Shown: positions 38,763 to 49,620 of the stretch, piece by piece
How positions within the stretch are numbered: the first letter of the stretch is position 1
Layout: each line of letters opens with the position of its first letter
NCBI RefSeq assembly: GCF_000518705.1
Contig: NZ_JAEC01000023.1
Coordinates: 23,132 to 87,131 of the forward strand
Reading direction: 5' to 3'
Source of the DNA: Shewanella colwelliana ATCC 39565
GTDB taxonomy: Bacteria; Pseudomonadota; Gammaproteobacteria; Enterobacterales; Shewanellaceae
Length of the DNA: 64,000 nt
The notes under the pieces: generated by a model
What the model was told of the DNA's origin: nothing
What the model saw: the letters and a program-made list of their open reading frames with translations, nothing else
The model's database searches: none
Translations under genes and position numbers: made by a program

Positions 38763-39683
38763 ATGCCAATGTATGTTGTGGGACATAAGATCCCAGATTC
38801 AGATTCAATTTGCGGCGCTATCGCACTTGCTTATCTCAAGAACCAAATCGGCGAAGCGGCTATTGCTGCCCGTCTTGGTGAACTATCACCTGAAACGGCT
38901 TTCATTCTTGACCGCTTTGGCTTTGAAGCACCAGAGTTTAAAGAGCGCTACGCTGGTGAAGAGGTCTATATTGTCGATCATTCTGAGCTTACCCAAGCGC
39001 CAGATGATATTGCCCAAGCGACGATAGTTGGTATTGTTGATCATCATAAACTTGGCGACTTGACCACATCTACTCCGCTAGAGTGCTGGATCCGTCCAGT
39101 GGGTTGCAGTAACACTGTGATAAAAATGATGTACGATTTCTATAGTGTTGAAATCCCAGCCGATATTGCAGGCATCATGCTTTGTGCCATCTTAAGTGAT
39201 ACCGTTATCTTTAAGTCTCCAACTTGCACCACAGCTGATATCAAGTGTGTCGAAGCACTGGCAGAAATCGCGGGGGTTGAAGATTACAAAGCCCTTGGTA
39301 TGGAGATGTTTAAGGTTAAGTCTGCTGTTGAAGGCACACCTGCACGTGATCTTGTAATGCGTGACTTTAAAGATTTCAATATGAACGGTAACTTAGTCGG
39401 TATCGGCCAGCTAGAAGTTATCGATCTTTCGGTGTTTGACGACATTAAAGCCGAGCTTGAAGCTGATATTGCAGCACTAAAAGCCGAAGGTAATCGCCAC
39501 AGCGTATTATTGCTGCTTACTGACATCATGAAAGAAGGTTCTGAAGTGTTAGTGGTTTCAGACGACAGTGAGCTAACCAGCCGAGCTTACGGTAAAGCGA
39601 CTGAAAACGGCAGAGTTTGGTTAGACGGTGTACTTAGCCGTAAAAAGCAAGTAGTACCGCCACTACAGGATGCGTTTGCTTAA
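38763..39683 (+). CDS. ppaC: Manganese-dependent inorganic pyrophosphatase (family II)
   Basis: 306-residue DHH-superfamily pyrophosphatase that hydrolyses PPi to phosphate. The N-terminal metal site is GHKIPDSDSICGA, the DHH motif VDHHKLGD lies near residue 97, and the C-terminal substrate loop includes SRKKQVVPPL. Family II enzymes are typical of Firmicutes but also occur in Shewanella and Vibrio. Length and motifs are intact. It is monocistronic, with a terminator. Confidence 0.95.
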   Translation: MPMYVVGHKIPDSDSICGAIALAYLKNQIGEAAIAARLGELSPETAFILDRFGFEAPEFKERYAGEEVYIVDHSELTQAPDDIAQATIVGIVDHHKLGDLTTSTPLECWIRPVGCSNTVIKMMYDFYSVEIPADIAGIMLCAILSDTVIFKSPTCTTADIKCVEALAEIAGVEDYKALGMEMFKVKSAVEGTPARDLVMRDFKDFNMNGNLVGIGQLEVIDLSVFDDIKAELEADIAALKAEGNRHSVLLLLTDIMKEGSEVLVVSDDSELTSRAYGKATENGRVWLDGVLSRKKQVVPPLQDAFA

Positions 39684-39693
39684 ACGTAATACG

Positions 39694-39723
39694 AAAAAAG
39701 CCGGTTGATACCGGCTTTTTTGT
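39694..39723. terminator. Bidirectional terminator, ppaC/Lon-like protease
   Basis: AAAAAAGCCGG-ttgata-CCGGCTTTTTT stem between convergent genes. Confidence 0.92.
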
Positions 39724-39747
39724 TTTGATTGATAATTGCCAATCGTT

Positions 39748-42156
39748 TTAGTTATCGCTACTCTTTGCCTGCTGTTTAACATGGTCTCTGAGCTTCTTTA
39801 GCCTTTTGTCAGCAATGCCATATACTGACTCTTCAGGATAATCTTCAAACTCAAAATCTCGCTCGCCAGCAACAACGCCAGTTAATATTTCCACGGCTTC
39901 ACTGACATGGTCTATTGCCCAAATAGAGAAAGTCCCTTTTTTGACGGCATCGACAATATCAGCTCGTAGCATCAAGTTTTGTGCATTGGATTTGGGAATG
40001 ATCACGCCTTGACTATCGCACCGTCCCTTAATTGAACAGACGTCAAAGAAGCCTTCTATTTTTTCATTCACGCCGCCTATAGGCTGTGCTTGACCAAATT
40101 GGTTCATCGACCCCGTTATTGCGACATCTTGACGTAATGGCAGTTTCGAAAATGCCGAGATGATGGTGCATAGCTCCGCCATCGACGCACTGTCACCATC
40201 AACACCACCATAATTTTGCTCAAAGGTCAGGTGAGTAGTTAACGGAATTTTATCAGTTTGGCCCAGTACAGTCGCCAAGTAAGCGGTTAATATCATCACC
40301 CCTTTTGAGTGAATGCTACCACCGAGCTCAACTTTGCGCTCAATATCAAATACTGCACCGTCACCATAAGCCACCGTTGCAGTGATTCGATTTGGTGCAC
40401 CGAACTGATGGTCGGAAGTTGATAACACCGACAATGCGTTGATCTGACCAACAACACTGCTTTGAGTATCGATTAACGTGGTACCGTTAACGAAGCTCTG
40501 CATAATATTATCTTTGAGACGACAGACTCTGTGCTCATGGTTGCGCAGCGCCTGATCGACATGGCCAACGCGGATCATGTTTGAGTGACTCGCTTTTGCG
40601 ACATAGTTCGCCTCGCGCAAAAGGTTAGCGATGTCAGCAGAATGTAAAGACAACTTATTCTGTGCATCGGCCTGACGAGCACTAAATTCAATGACACGTT
40701 TAATTGCAGCTCTGTCGCAATGCAACATTTTATTACCATGCACTATGCTAGAGATAAACTTTGCGTATTGCGCCTCAGACTCGTCAGTGCGTACCATCTC
40801 ATCTTCAAAATCGGCGGTGACTCTAAATAGTTCCTTGAACTCAGGATCATAGTGCTGCAACAGCTGATAGGTCTGATAGTCACCAAACAAAATGATTTTG
40901 ACATCCAAAGGGATAGCTTCTGGGTCAAGCGATATGGTACCCGACAGCGTTACTTCACGTTCAAGCGAGCTAAGGCTAAGCTTACGAGACCGTAAGGCGC
41001 GCTTTAGGCCATCCCAAACATAGGGCTGTTCGAGGACCTTAATGGCGTCAATCATCAGTACGCCACCATTCGCTTTATGTAAACTGCCGGCTCTGATTAA
41101 AGAAAAGTCGGAAAAAATGGTGCCTTTAAAGGTCGCATTTTCTATATAGCCAAAGATATTGTGATAATTGGGGCTTTCTTCAACCACAATAGGCAAACTT
41201 TGAGAGCCATGATTAACCAATACATTGACTTGATAACGACGTGGCATTTTTTTCTGCAATGAAGCATAAGAGATAGCGACTTGCTCTTCATTCTGCTCGA
41301 GAAAGATATCTAAATTATCAATGATATCATTGTGCATATCATTAAGATGGGCCTTAACCTCACTTTGATCAGCATAAGTCAGTTTTAACGGCTCAAGTAG
41401 GTGTACCAGTACATCTTGGGCTACCTGTTCATCATGCTTTTGCTGCTTATCAGAGTAGGTTTCTTCCCACACAGTAAACTTGCGTACCACTTCACGTAAC
41501 TTAGACTCAAGCTCACTGATATTTTCTTCTAACAGATCTTGCTCTTTATTCGATAATGCGGCAAAACTCTCTTCGGTATGGGCTTCTTCGCCATTCATCG
41601 CCACTAATTCGTAACTGCCTTGTGCCGTTATCGACAAGGCGACATGTTTTGAGCTGGCCTCTTTGGTTAACCGATTGAGCGCCGCTTCCTGTTTTGCTGC
41701 CAACTGCGATTTGAGTTTGTCAGCGCGAGAATAGTAAATCTCATTGTCAAAAGCTAAGGGCAGGGCTTTAACCAAGCGCTTCATTAGCTGCTCAATAGCT
41801 TTTTTAAATTTTGTGCCTTCACCTTGAGCCAATTTTAATACTTTTGGCGTTCTAGCTTCGTCAAAATTGGCGACATAACACCAATCATAAAGAGGGGTTG
41901 CATTGCCATTTGGATCATATCTATCTAAATAGCGCATCACCATTGTACGCTTTCCTAGACCGTTACGGCCAATCGCGTAGATATTATAACCTTTATCTTT
42001 CATTGACATAGCAAACTCAACAGCTTGCTGGGCGCGTTCTTGCCCCACAATTTCATTCAGTGGGGTTAAATGCTTAGTAGACTTAATATCAAGCGGTAAG
42101 CCATTGAGTTCACAGTGGCGGTAAAGTTTGTCACTGGTAAGAGGGGAAATTGGCAT
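39748..42156 (-). CDS. Lon-like ATP-dependent protease
   Basis: 802-residue protein with an N-terminal P-loop region and a C-terminal Lon-type Ser-Lys protease domain. The catalytic Ser is in GGVDGDSASMAE and the Lys in GGVNEKIEGFF. The P-loop reads GRNGLGKRT, with Arg after the Lys where Ser/Thr is usual. A long charged helical insert lies at about residues 130-300. It is distinct from housekeeping Lon and similar in plan to YcbZ-type Lon-related proteins. The substrate is unknown. Confidence 0.85.
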   Translation of the reverse strand: MPISPLTSDKLYRHCELNGLPLDIKSTKHLTPLNEIVGQERAQQAVEFAMSMKDKGYNIYAIGRNGLGKRTMVMRYLDRYDPNGNATPLYDWCYVANFDEARTPKVLKLAQGEGTKFKKAIEQLMKRLVKALPLAFDNEIYYSRADKLKSQLAAKQEAALNRLTKEASSKHVALSITAQGSYELVAMNGEEAHTEESFAALSNKEQDLLEENISELESKLREVVRKFTVWEETYSDKQQKHDEQVAQDVLVHLLEPLKLTYADQSEVKAHLNDMHNDIIDNLDIFLEQNEEQVAISYASLQKKMPRRYQVNVLVNHGSQSLPIVVEESPNYHNIFGYIENATFKGTIFSDFSLIRAGSLHKANGGVLMIDAIKVLEQPYVWDGLKRALRSRKLSLSSLEREVTLSGTISLDPEAIPLDVKIILFGDYQTYQLLQHYDPEFKELFRVTADFEDEMVRTDESEAQYAKFISSIVHGNKMLHCDRAAIKRVIEFSARQADAQNKLSLHSADIANLLREANYVAKASHSNMIRVGHVDQALRNHEHRVCRLKDNIMQSFVNGTTLIDTQSSVVGQINALSVLSTSDHQFGAPNRITATVAYGDGAVFDIERKVELGGSIHSKGVMILTAYLATVLGQTDKIPLTTHLTFEQNYGGVDGDSASMAELCTIISAFSKLPLRQDVAITGSMNQFGQAQPIGGVNEKIEGFFDVCSIKGRCDSQGVIIPKSNAQNLMLRADIVDAVKKGTFSIWAIDHVSEAVEILTGVVAGERDFEFEDYPEESVYGIADKRLKKLRDHVKQQAKSSDN

Positions 42157-42481
42157 AGATGAATTACCTCATATGACAGATATTGATCTCAGTGTAGGCA
42201 TGAGATTTTTAAATTTCAGTACTTAATTGATGGATCCCCCTTTTTTACCTCGATAATCAAGTTAAACGGTTAATATATAGGCAGATAAGCGCTTCTGGCG
42301 GATTAACTGACTAAGAAATGCGGTAAAGCCATTTGGTTAAGTTATTCATATCAAGCTTTCCTCTCCAAGCTGATGGTCTATCCAGTATGTTTAACCAGAT
42401 CAACGTAGTAGGTTTTACCCAGCTATACTTTGTTTTATTAACAGGGAATGTATTCGAATAACAATAACGTGAGAGATGACC
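42157..42481. other. Divergent intergenic region
   Basis: 325 bases between divergent Lon-like and PAS-GGDEF genes. It presumably holds both promoters. GAGGTAATTC upstream of 42156 is the protease ribosome binding site. No other structure was noted. Confidence 0.4.
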
Positions 42482-43414
42482 ATGTATGATATCCAGTCAC
42501 AGCTCCCTCAAGACCTACTCCAATTTATTGCTGGTGACTCTCACCTGCTGCAAATGACTATAGATACCTTGCCTGTGCCGATTTTTTATAAAGATGTGCA
42601 GGGGATTTATTTAGGCTGCAACAAGGCGTTCGAGGACTTCATCAAATTAAAACGTGAAGAGTTGGTAGGGTTCAGTGTGCATCAACTGTTCGATAAAGAA
42701 CTCGCCGACATTTATCAGGCTGCAGATCAGGCGCTATTTAGTAACCCTGGTATCCAAATATATGAGAAGCAAATACGTACCAGCGTTGGTGAGGATGTTT
42801 ATGTTAAGTTCCATAAAACCAGCTTTAACGACAGTAACGGCAATGTAGCAGGGCTTATAGGCGTTATTTTTGATATTACCGAACAGAAAAAGCTAGAGAT
42901 GAAGTTGCAACGCAAAGCTGCTTATGATGATTTAACAGGTTTACTCAATCGCTGCGAAGGAATGCGAATTGGCTTAGAACGCTTTGATAACGCAATAGCT
43001 ACTGGAAATGATTTTGGGCTAATAATGATAGACGTCGATCATTTTAAGGAGATTAACGATAACTATGGCCACGGAGTAGGAGATGAAGCCTTGCGTCACA
43101 TAGCGATGACGTTAGCCCAATCTATCACCTCAAATGAAATCTTAATTCGTTGGGGCGGCGAAGAGTTTATCGTACTCGTCATGGCGGGTACTGTTGATTC
43201 TAAATCATTTGCCCATCATCTACAAAAGACTGCCGAGCAGTGCCGCCAGACCCTTGTTCAAACCCCTTTTACTCAAGTCACACCAGCGCAGACCATAACG
43301 ATCAGTTGCGGTTTGGCTTACTTTACGGGGAAAAGCTGGGAGCAATTGCTTCACGATGCCGACCTAGCCTTATATAGAGCAAAAGACAAAGGGAGAAACA
43401 CGGTTTCTTTTTGA
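42482..43414 (+). CDS. PAS-GGDEF diguanylate cyclase
   Basis: 310-residue cytoplasmic signalling enzyme predicted to make c-di-GMP from two GTP. A PAS domain spans about residues 25-135 (TLPVPIFYKDVQGIYLGCNK). The GGDEF domain begins at YDDLTGLLNRCEG, with active-site motif RWGGEEF. No RxxD inhibitory site is evident immediately before it, so product feedback may be absent. The ATG at 42482 has GAGAG at good spacing; ATG 42476 is also in frame. Confidence 0.9.
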   Translation: MYDIQSQLPQDLLQFIAGDSHLLQMTIDTLPVPIFYKDVQGIYLGCNKAFEDFIKLKREELVGFSVHQLFDKELADIYQAADQALFSNPGIQIYEKQIRTSVGEDVYVKFHKTSFNDSNGNVAGLIGVIFDITEQKKLEMKLQRKAAYDDLTGLLNRCEGMRIGLERFDNAIATGNDFGLIMIDVDHFKEINDNYGHGVGDEALRHIAMTLAQSITSNEILIRWGGEEFIVLVMAGTVDSKSFAHHLQKTAEQCRQTLVQTPFTQVTPAQTITISCGLAYFTGKSWEQLLHDADLALYRAKDKGRNTVSF

Positions 43415-43416
43415 GC

Positions 43417-43566
43417 ATGAGAACTCAATTCTGTCACTTATCTACAAATGGTCTTAATAATTGTCACTACGATCTCCGGTTACTTGGTATTCCGGTCTGC
43501 CCCACATCAACTAGGGTGAGCTCTACAAAGCAACAGATTGAAGAGCTCTACAGGAAATGGAAATAG
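43417..43566 (+). CDS. Possible 49-residue small ORF
   Basis: An open frame from ATG 43417 to TAG 43566 within the 314-bp gap after the diguanylate cyclase. It reads MRTQFCHLSTNGLNNCHYDL at the start and ends in a helix-like IEELYRKWK. There is no ribosome binding site and I recognise no family. The protein-like C-terminus suggests a gene remnant rather than an active gene. Confidence 0.22.
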   Translation: MRTQFCHLSTNGLNNCHYDLRLLGIPVCPTSTRVSSTKQQIEELYRKWK

Positions 43567-43728
43567 ATAGAATTGTAACCCCTTATACTTGCGCACTATT
43601 CAGTGCAAACCCATTACCTAAATGGATTAGCAGACTTTTGAGTAAAATTCTCAATAACTACTTGGAACCATGTTACAGTTTGCGCCGTAACACTTAATTA
43701 GGAGTAAAGGCTTAAACAGCTTTCAGAT

Positions 43729-44103
43729 ATGCGAAAATCAGACAAAAAGTTAGATAATTTACTTTGTGCAGTGTTAACTAATGTGTGCCAAAAGGCTATT
43801 GATCATGTCTCGGGATTTCAATGGTTAACGCATACTGTAGACTTTTCAAACTACCCTAATAGCATAAAGGTTGTATGTGTATTTGATACAAATGAAAGTC
43901 TAAATAACTTTGTGAATTCTGAACATAATTATTATCTTACATCACTTATTCATGAGCAATTTGAAAGCAATCACATTAGGCTTAAAAACGTTACAAAGCA
44001 TGTTTATTACGACTCAGAACAGCGTTGTGATGAACAAAACGGCGGTAACTGGGCTTTAAGGCTAACTAATGACAAGCGAAACAGTACACTTCCTTCTAGG
44101 TAA
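43729..44103 (+). CDS. Conserved hypothetical protein, 124 residues
   Basis: Begins MRKSDKKLDNLLCAVLTNVC and contains FQWLTHTVDFSNYPNSIKVV. I recognise this as a small conserved protein of marine gammaproteobacteria that has sometimes been labelled a Fis-family regulator. I see no helix-turn-helix to justify that. Mixed alpha/beta composition with no membrane segment. A hairpin follows at 44185. Confidence 0.65.
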   Translation: MRKSDKKLDNLLCAVLTNVCQKAIDHVSGFQWLTHTVDFSNYPNSIKVVCVFDTNESLNNFVNSEHNYYLTSLIHEQFESNHIRLKNVTKHVYYDSEQRCDEQNGGNWALRLTNDKRNSTLPSR

Positions 44104-44184
44104 GTTTAATTACGAACCTATGAGTTAAAAAACGTTAAGCCGTGAGCGCTACTAATTTAAGTTCGAAAAAGGGCTAGGGTGGGC

Positions 44185-44209
44185 ATCTCTTACCTACTAG
44201 GTAAGAGAT
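44185..44209. terminator. Perfect 11-bp inverted repeat between convergent genes
   Basis: ATCTCTTACCT-act-AGGTAAGAGAT, a perfect stem with a 3-base loop. There is no T run immediately after it on either strand. Its position between convergent genes suggests a terminator or a small repeat element. Confidence 0.5.
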
Positions 44210-44250
44210 AGACTTGACTCCAAAAAAAACACCCAAGTATTTAAAATAAT

Positions 44251-45036
44251 TTAGTTAGGCGTAACGGTATGACCTTTTATAAAACTTAGAGGCGTTTGCC
44301 CTGTTTGTTTTTTAAAAAAGGCAATAAATGCGCTGTCGGATGAAAACTCCAACCAATTGGCAACGTCGCAAACTTGCATTTCTCTAGAGAGCAATTCAAT
44401 CGCTTTTAGCAAACGCCATTGCTGCCGCCAGTCTTGATAAGACATACCTGTTTCAGCCTTGAACAAGCGGGTGATAGTTTTTGTACTTGCACCTGATGAA
44501 TGCGCTATTTGAGTAAGAGCTGGCACCAAATAAGATTCTTTAATCACTTGTTGGCAAAATGTCTTCAGGCGGCGATCTGACGGCAAGGGTAATTGAAAAG
44601 AAAGACGGTTAGCTGCATAAAATTCTTCCCAAAAAAGAGCTGTTGTATTTTTCATTTCACGTTCTGGTTTGAACCACTCCCAATGTGCCATTTTATCAAT
44701 AAGCGCTTTTAGTAATGTTTCCACCTCAATCATAGTGATGCTCGTAGGGCACTCAAAAACTGAACAATTGAAGTATAGCGAGCGATATGCCACCACGTTC
44801 GTCATTATTGCTCGATGTTGGGTATATGGTGGAATCCAGACTGCCTTTGTAGGTGGTAAAATGCAGATTGAGTTCTCTAATGCGAAACTGATACATCCTT
44901 GAGGCGCATAGAGTAGTTGACCTTTCTTGTGCTGGTGCATGCCCGAGTCGTGTTTGCCTATATCGGCTGCTATGCCAACAACGCAACCAGTTAGTTTATC
45001 TGCATCGAATTGGATGTTTTCATCAATAATAGCCAT
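44251..45036 (-). CDS. AraC family transcriptional regulator
   Basis: 261-residue regulator with an N-terminal cupin-type sensing region (HQHKKGQLLYAPQG) and a C-terminal double HTH (IAHSSGASTKTITRLFKAETGMSYQDW, in part, then VCDVANWLEFSSDSAFIAFFKKQTGQTP). The frame is open back to a GTG at 45129, but ATG 45036 gives the usual family length and leaves a 96-bp promoter space. It is divergent from an MFS transporter, which it probably regulates. Confidence 0.85.
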   Translation of the reverse strand: MAIIDENIQFDADKLTGCVVGIAADIGKHDSGMHQHKKGQLLYAPQGCISFALENSICILPPTKAVWIPPYTQHRAIMTNVVAYRSLYFNCSVFECPTSITMIEVETLLKALIDKMAHWEWFKPEREMKNTTALFWEEFYAANRLSFQLPLPSDRRLKTFCQQVIKESYLVPALTQIAHSSGASTKTITRLFKAETGMSYQDWRQQWRLLKAIELLSREMQVCDVANWLEFSSDSAFIAFFKKQTGQTPLSFIKGHTVTPN

Positions 45037-45132
45037 TTGTCCGAATCTTAATGTTTTGGGTTTTAATGTTGTTAATGGGTAAATGGTAGCCTCATCTAAA
45101 CTACGCGCCAAGTTAATTGATGAGTACACCAG

Positions 45133-46281
45133 ATGAACACAAAACCTTCCTTATGGCTGATGGTAGTTATGTTGATGTTTCCGCAGATCGTAGAAACCAT
45201 CTACAGCCCAGCTTTGGGCGCTATTGCCAAATCATTTTCCGTAAGCAACTCTCAAGCAGCGCAAACCATATCAATATACTTTTTTGCCTTTGCTATTGGT
45301 GTTGTTACCTGGGGAATATTGGCCGACAAACTAGGCAGACGGCCAACAATGATTATCGGTCTATTCATATATGCTAGCGCAGCAGTGGTTGCTATGAAAA
45401 CTGAGAGCTTTGCCATCATACTAATCGCTCGGGCCGTTAGTGCATTTGGCATCGCTGTCGGCTCAATTGTGACACAAACTATGCTTCGTGATGCGTTTGG
45501 TGGCAAAGAGCTAAGTAAAGTGTTTAGCTTAATGGGAATAGGGATCTCAATCAGTCCTGTATTAGGAATGCTCTTAGGCGGAAAACTCAGTGCAACTGGC
45601 GGCCATCATGATGTTTTCTTCGCACTAGCAGCCATGGCTGTTATCTTATTGACTTACAACCTAGCCAAACTCCCAGAAACGCAGAAAGAGAAACAATCGC
45701 TACAATTATTCAGCCTAAGCCTTTGTATTATAAAGGATAAAAATGTTATGCTGTCGGCACTCTTGGTTGCACTGTATAACGTAGCGCTATTTTCTTACTA
45801 CCAACTAGGCGCATTTATCTTTGTTGATCTCGGTTTTAATTCGAGTCTATTTGGGTACAGCGGTGTTGTATTAGGCATTGGAACCTTGCTCGGAAGCTAT
45901 TTAAACAAAACTCTTCTGACAAGGAAAGCCTCTTTTCACACGCTACTATGGGTATCCGTTTCACTGCTAACGATTGGCGCTCTTGGGGTTTATTTGATAC
46001 TAGATTCCATCTGGTTTCTCACCCCAATGATGCTTGTTGTCATTTCATTCAGTATTGCGATCCCAAATATACTGAGTGCAGCTTTGGTCAACTATAAACA
46101 GCAAACTGGAAGTGCTGGGGCGATCTTTGGATTACTCTATTACCTCATGATTGGAGCAGGATTGACGTTAGCCGGTGTGGTTCAGCATTTGGGTATTGTA
46201 CTCGTAACATGCAGTGCTATGGCACTTGTAGCGACCATGTCATGGGTTGACTCGAGAGCTTCTAACTCAACCGTTAGGTAA
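45133..46281 (+). CDS. MFS transporter, Bcr/CflA-like drug efflux
   Basis: 382-residue inner-membrane protein with about 12 hydrophobic segments. Motif A between helices 2 and 3 is GILADKLGRRP, and the helix-4/5 region RAVSAFGIAVGSIVTQTMLRD fits Bcr/CflA-type proton-driven exporters. The substrate is not predictable. Divergent from the AraC regulator, forming a typical regulator-pump pair. Confidence 0.85.
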   Translation: MNTKPSLWLMVVMLMFPQIVETIYSPALGAIAKSFSVSNSQAAQTISIYFFAFAIGVVTWGILADKLGRRPTMIIGLFIYASAAVVAMKTESFAIILIARAVSAFGIAVGSIVTQTMLRDAFGGKELSKVFSLMGIGISISPVLGMLLGGKLSATGGHHDVFFALAAMAVILLTYNLAKLPETQKEKQSLQLFSLSLCIIKDKNVMLSALLVALYNVALFSYYQLGAFIFVDLGFNSSLFGYSGVVLGIGTLLGSYLNKTLLTRKASFHTLLWVSVSLLTIGALGVYLILDSIWFLTPMMLVVISFSIAIPNILSAALVNYKQQTGSAGAIFGLLYYLMIGAGLTLAGVVQHLGIVLVTCSAMALVATMSWVDSRASNSTVR

Positions 46282-46662
46282 ATACATCAAGTTGAACCTA
46301 GTAACTGTACTTTAATAGCTATCTTCACCAAAAACGAACGATATAACAAATTAATTTAATTAATATCAGGTGATTGTTGTAACTATTCTAAATTCAGATA
46401 CTTGCGTTTGCTCTTGTTGGAATTTACATCTTTTCACAATAACTTCTAAAAAATATAACTAATCTTAAAGATTTTGGTTAAGTAATCTCATTGTAAATTG
46501 ATTTGTGACAAGAATTTAAGTGATATCGCTTGCTATGTTACTTAAAGGTTGGGTTCGGTAGTATTTGACTTGTATAAGCATGCCCTAATATCATCGATAC
46601 TTTTTCCTTAAAGTAACCATTTCTATTAATAATTTGTTTGTATCTACGAGGTAAATATATCG
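46282..46662. other. AT-rich intergenic region
   Basis: 381 bases between the MFS gene and a lipoprotein gene. I see no gene, strong terminator or operator. Composition shifts to more AT here, marking entry into the accessory region. Confidence 0.4.
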
Positions 46663-47511
46663 ATGTTAAAACCAAATTACGCATGGATAGTCATAAGCTG
46701 TTTTCTCGCTACAGGCTGTACAGCTAAACTGGGTAATGAAACATATAAGTTGAATCCTGAAACAATTCAAAATTATTTTAGTGATGAAGGATCTCCTGCT
46801 AACGATGTGAATAGCACTAGCACGCAAGAACCGGATAAGACAATTTTGACCTCAAGCCTCCCCTTAGAAGCAACGGTTATGACACTTCAGATATCAAAAG
46901 AAGGAAGCCAAGGTAAACACGTAAAGCTAAATGGCCGTAACGTTATCTTCTATTATGAAGCTTTTTCAAACATTTCTACTCCGGCACATATTTTAGCTCC
47001 CTTAGTATCAAAGGATTATAGGTACTCTACAGATGAGTTCACTCGTCACGATTTGTTGAAAGAGATAAAACCGTATATTAATAAGGAAATGGAAAAAGCT
47101 AAAGCCGCACAAAGAGTGATGGTTAAAGCAAAAGTTAATTTAGGTGAATATGATTTTGATAAATCAGCATTTGCTACAGGAATGGGCTCGTGGTCTTACA
47201 TTCCATTCGATGATTATGTCGTTGCTTTTGAAAACGGAGAGCAATTCGAGTACCTCCCGTATGATCAAAATAAGGCACGTGAGCTTTCTGGCCATTTGAG
47301 AAAAAGCAGGGTAGTGACCGTAACTATATATGGAAAAGTAGTTGAAGCTACCGAGAAAACTTACAAAAACAGAGATAAGAAAGCTGTATTGATACAGGCA
47401 GAGCAGGTAAGCGTAGTGCTTGATGAAGCTTCCGCATATCAATCACGTAGTTACAATGACCACCTTGTTCCTGGAGGCGGTTGCAACTACGATTTTACAT
47501 ATTGCTGGTAA
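46663..47511 (+). CDS. Orphan lipoprotein, 282 residues
   Basis: Lipobox FLATGC near residue 19 after a short signal peptide (MLKPNYAWIVISCFLATGC). The mature part begins with a low-complexity linker, then a soluble domain rich in strands (YDFDKSAFATGMGSWSYIPF), and ends with a Cys-containing GGGCNYDFTYCW. It may belong to the DUF4852-type group; I am not sure. The GAGG ribosome binding site is good. A weak hairpin follows at 47682-47715. Confidence 0.65.
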   Translation: MLKPNYAWIVISCFLATGCTAKLGNETYKLNPETIQNYFSDEGSPANDVNSTSTQEPDKTILTSSLPLEATVMTLQISKEGSQGKHVKLNGRNVIFYYEAFSNISTPAHILAPLVSKDYRYSTDEFTRHDLLKEIKPYINKEMEKAKAAQRVMVKAKVNLGEYDFDKSAFATGMGSWSYIPFDDYVVAFENGEQFEYLPYDQNKARELSGHLRKSRVVTVTIYGKVVEATEKTYKNRDKKAVLIQAEQVSVVLDEASAYQSRSYNDHLVPGGGCNYDFTYCW

Positions 47512-47796
47512 TGGAAACGCCGATTGTTTATTAAGTTTGTACTGCCTGTAGAGATTTACGCTAAAGGAGTAGAACCTTTCCATTAGCACTTAACAGACGG
47601 TACATCTCTTTATGACATGGTGTGTTGCGGCGTAAGTATCTCTTTAAGCAAATGCAACAATCTGCCGAACAGACAGTAAACCTCTTCTTACTTTGTGTGG
47701 GAGGAGGTTATTTATTGTTTATGATACAAGAATCCTAACTTCTGCCCCAAAACGTTTTAGAACATCTCTAGCCCTTAGCTTAAGTACCTTTTAATT

Positions 47797-48707
<911 letters not shown>

Positions 48708-48920
48708 CTATTTGGGGGAAGAGTAAAATCAGATACTTATTCTAATCCAATACAGGTTAACTAGAATCAATACTCTAAATCGTTTCTGTCCAAAAATGGG
48801 TTAGGGGACTTAACTCATTAGTGCCAAAGTGTACTAGCGTCTATTCTTCGCGACAGGACTATAACTTCGTATAGATATCAATCTGAACCCATTGGACCTA
48901 AAAGTTGCGGCCAACTTCAC

Positions 48921-48938
48921 TGTTCTAGGGGCTTACCA
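48921..48938 (+). repeat. 18-bp inverted repeat, left arm
   Basis: TGTTCTAGGGGCTTACCA. The exact reverse complement is at 56105-56122, so the pair faces outward with TGT...ACA ends around a 7.2-kb segment. The identity stops exactly at 18 bp on both sides. Confidence 0.75.
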
Positions 48939-49281
48939 TACCTTTCATTTTGGAATAATCAGTAATCAGGCTGGTGATATAGAAAACCAGTGCAGAAAAG
49001 TACATTCCCGGTGCAATTGAAATTAACATTTTCCAAAGAGGTTGTCATAACGCTACGCGTATTCAACTCGGCAACCGTGCGGTATCAATGATTTCGTGCA
49101 CGTAGCGACGCCTAATATTCAATCAATTCAATTGCCTTTCATCATTTGAACAATCTGAACTAAGGTCGAGAGACTATTAACTGTCAATGCTTGAATTGCG
49201 TCTTGATTCAGATTTTTCACCAAAAATTCCTTTTAAAATCAGATTTTCTGTAATCTATGAGTCCACTAGAATTTTCGAGAT

Positions 49282-49469
49282 AAGTGGTTGTTTTAATGCA
49301 ATTCATTTAAATTCAGATTTTCAGCGCAAAATCTGAAATTCAATGAACACTATACATATAGTTAGGACGGATACTAGGTAAATATCTTCTACTCTTAGTA
49401 TTTAGTACCTATCAATTAGATAGTTCGTTTGTATGGCTAAACCTTGTGTGTTGTTTTCAGTGGGAAGCC
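49282..49469 (+). repeat. Direct repeat copy A
   Basis: Shares, in the same order and with most bases identical by eye, AAGTGGTTGTTTTA, TTCAATGAACACTATACATA, CTAGGTAAATATCTTC, CCTATCAAT, GTTCGTTTGTATGG and GTGTGTTGTT with copy B at 54694-54839. Copy A has an extra stretch of roughly 40 bases carrying the hairpin TTCAGATTTT/AAAATCTGAA (49312-49337). Confidence 0.75.
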
Positions 49470-49594
49470 CCAAGCTATCAAGACTCATGACTCGGATTGC
49501 AAGAAGTCGAACAGTGTGGGGCTTACCAATCTGCATCAATCATGTATTTGGCAATCGAGCCACCTTCTAAAAAGTTTTTTTCGTTCCATTCAAA

Positions 49595-49620
49595 CTCAGA
49601 TTTTAAGAGCTGAATCTGAG
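49595..49620. repeat. Hairpin related to the insert in copy A
   Basis: CTCAGATT ... AATCTGAG perfect 8-bp stem, followed by ATTCAATAAACA. The hairpin at 49312-49337 is followed by the matching ATTCAATGAACA, so both are copies of one small module. Confidence 0.55.

Noticed and set aside
43729..44103. Fis-family regulator label for the 124-residue protein
   Set aside because: No helix-turn-helix is visible, so the label is not supported by the sequence.
44185..44209. CRISPR or REP-like array
   Set aside because: It is a single inverted repeat with no second copy nearby. No regularly spaced repeats were seen anywhere in the window.
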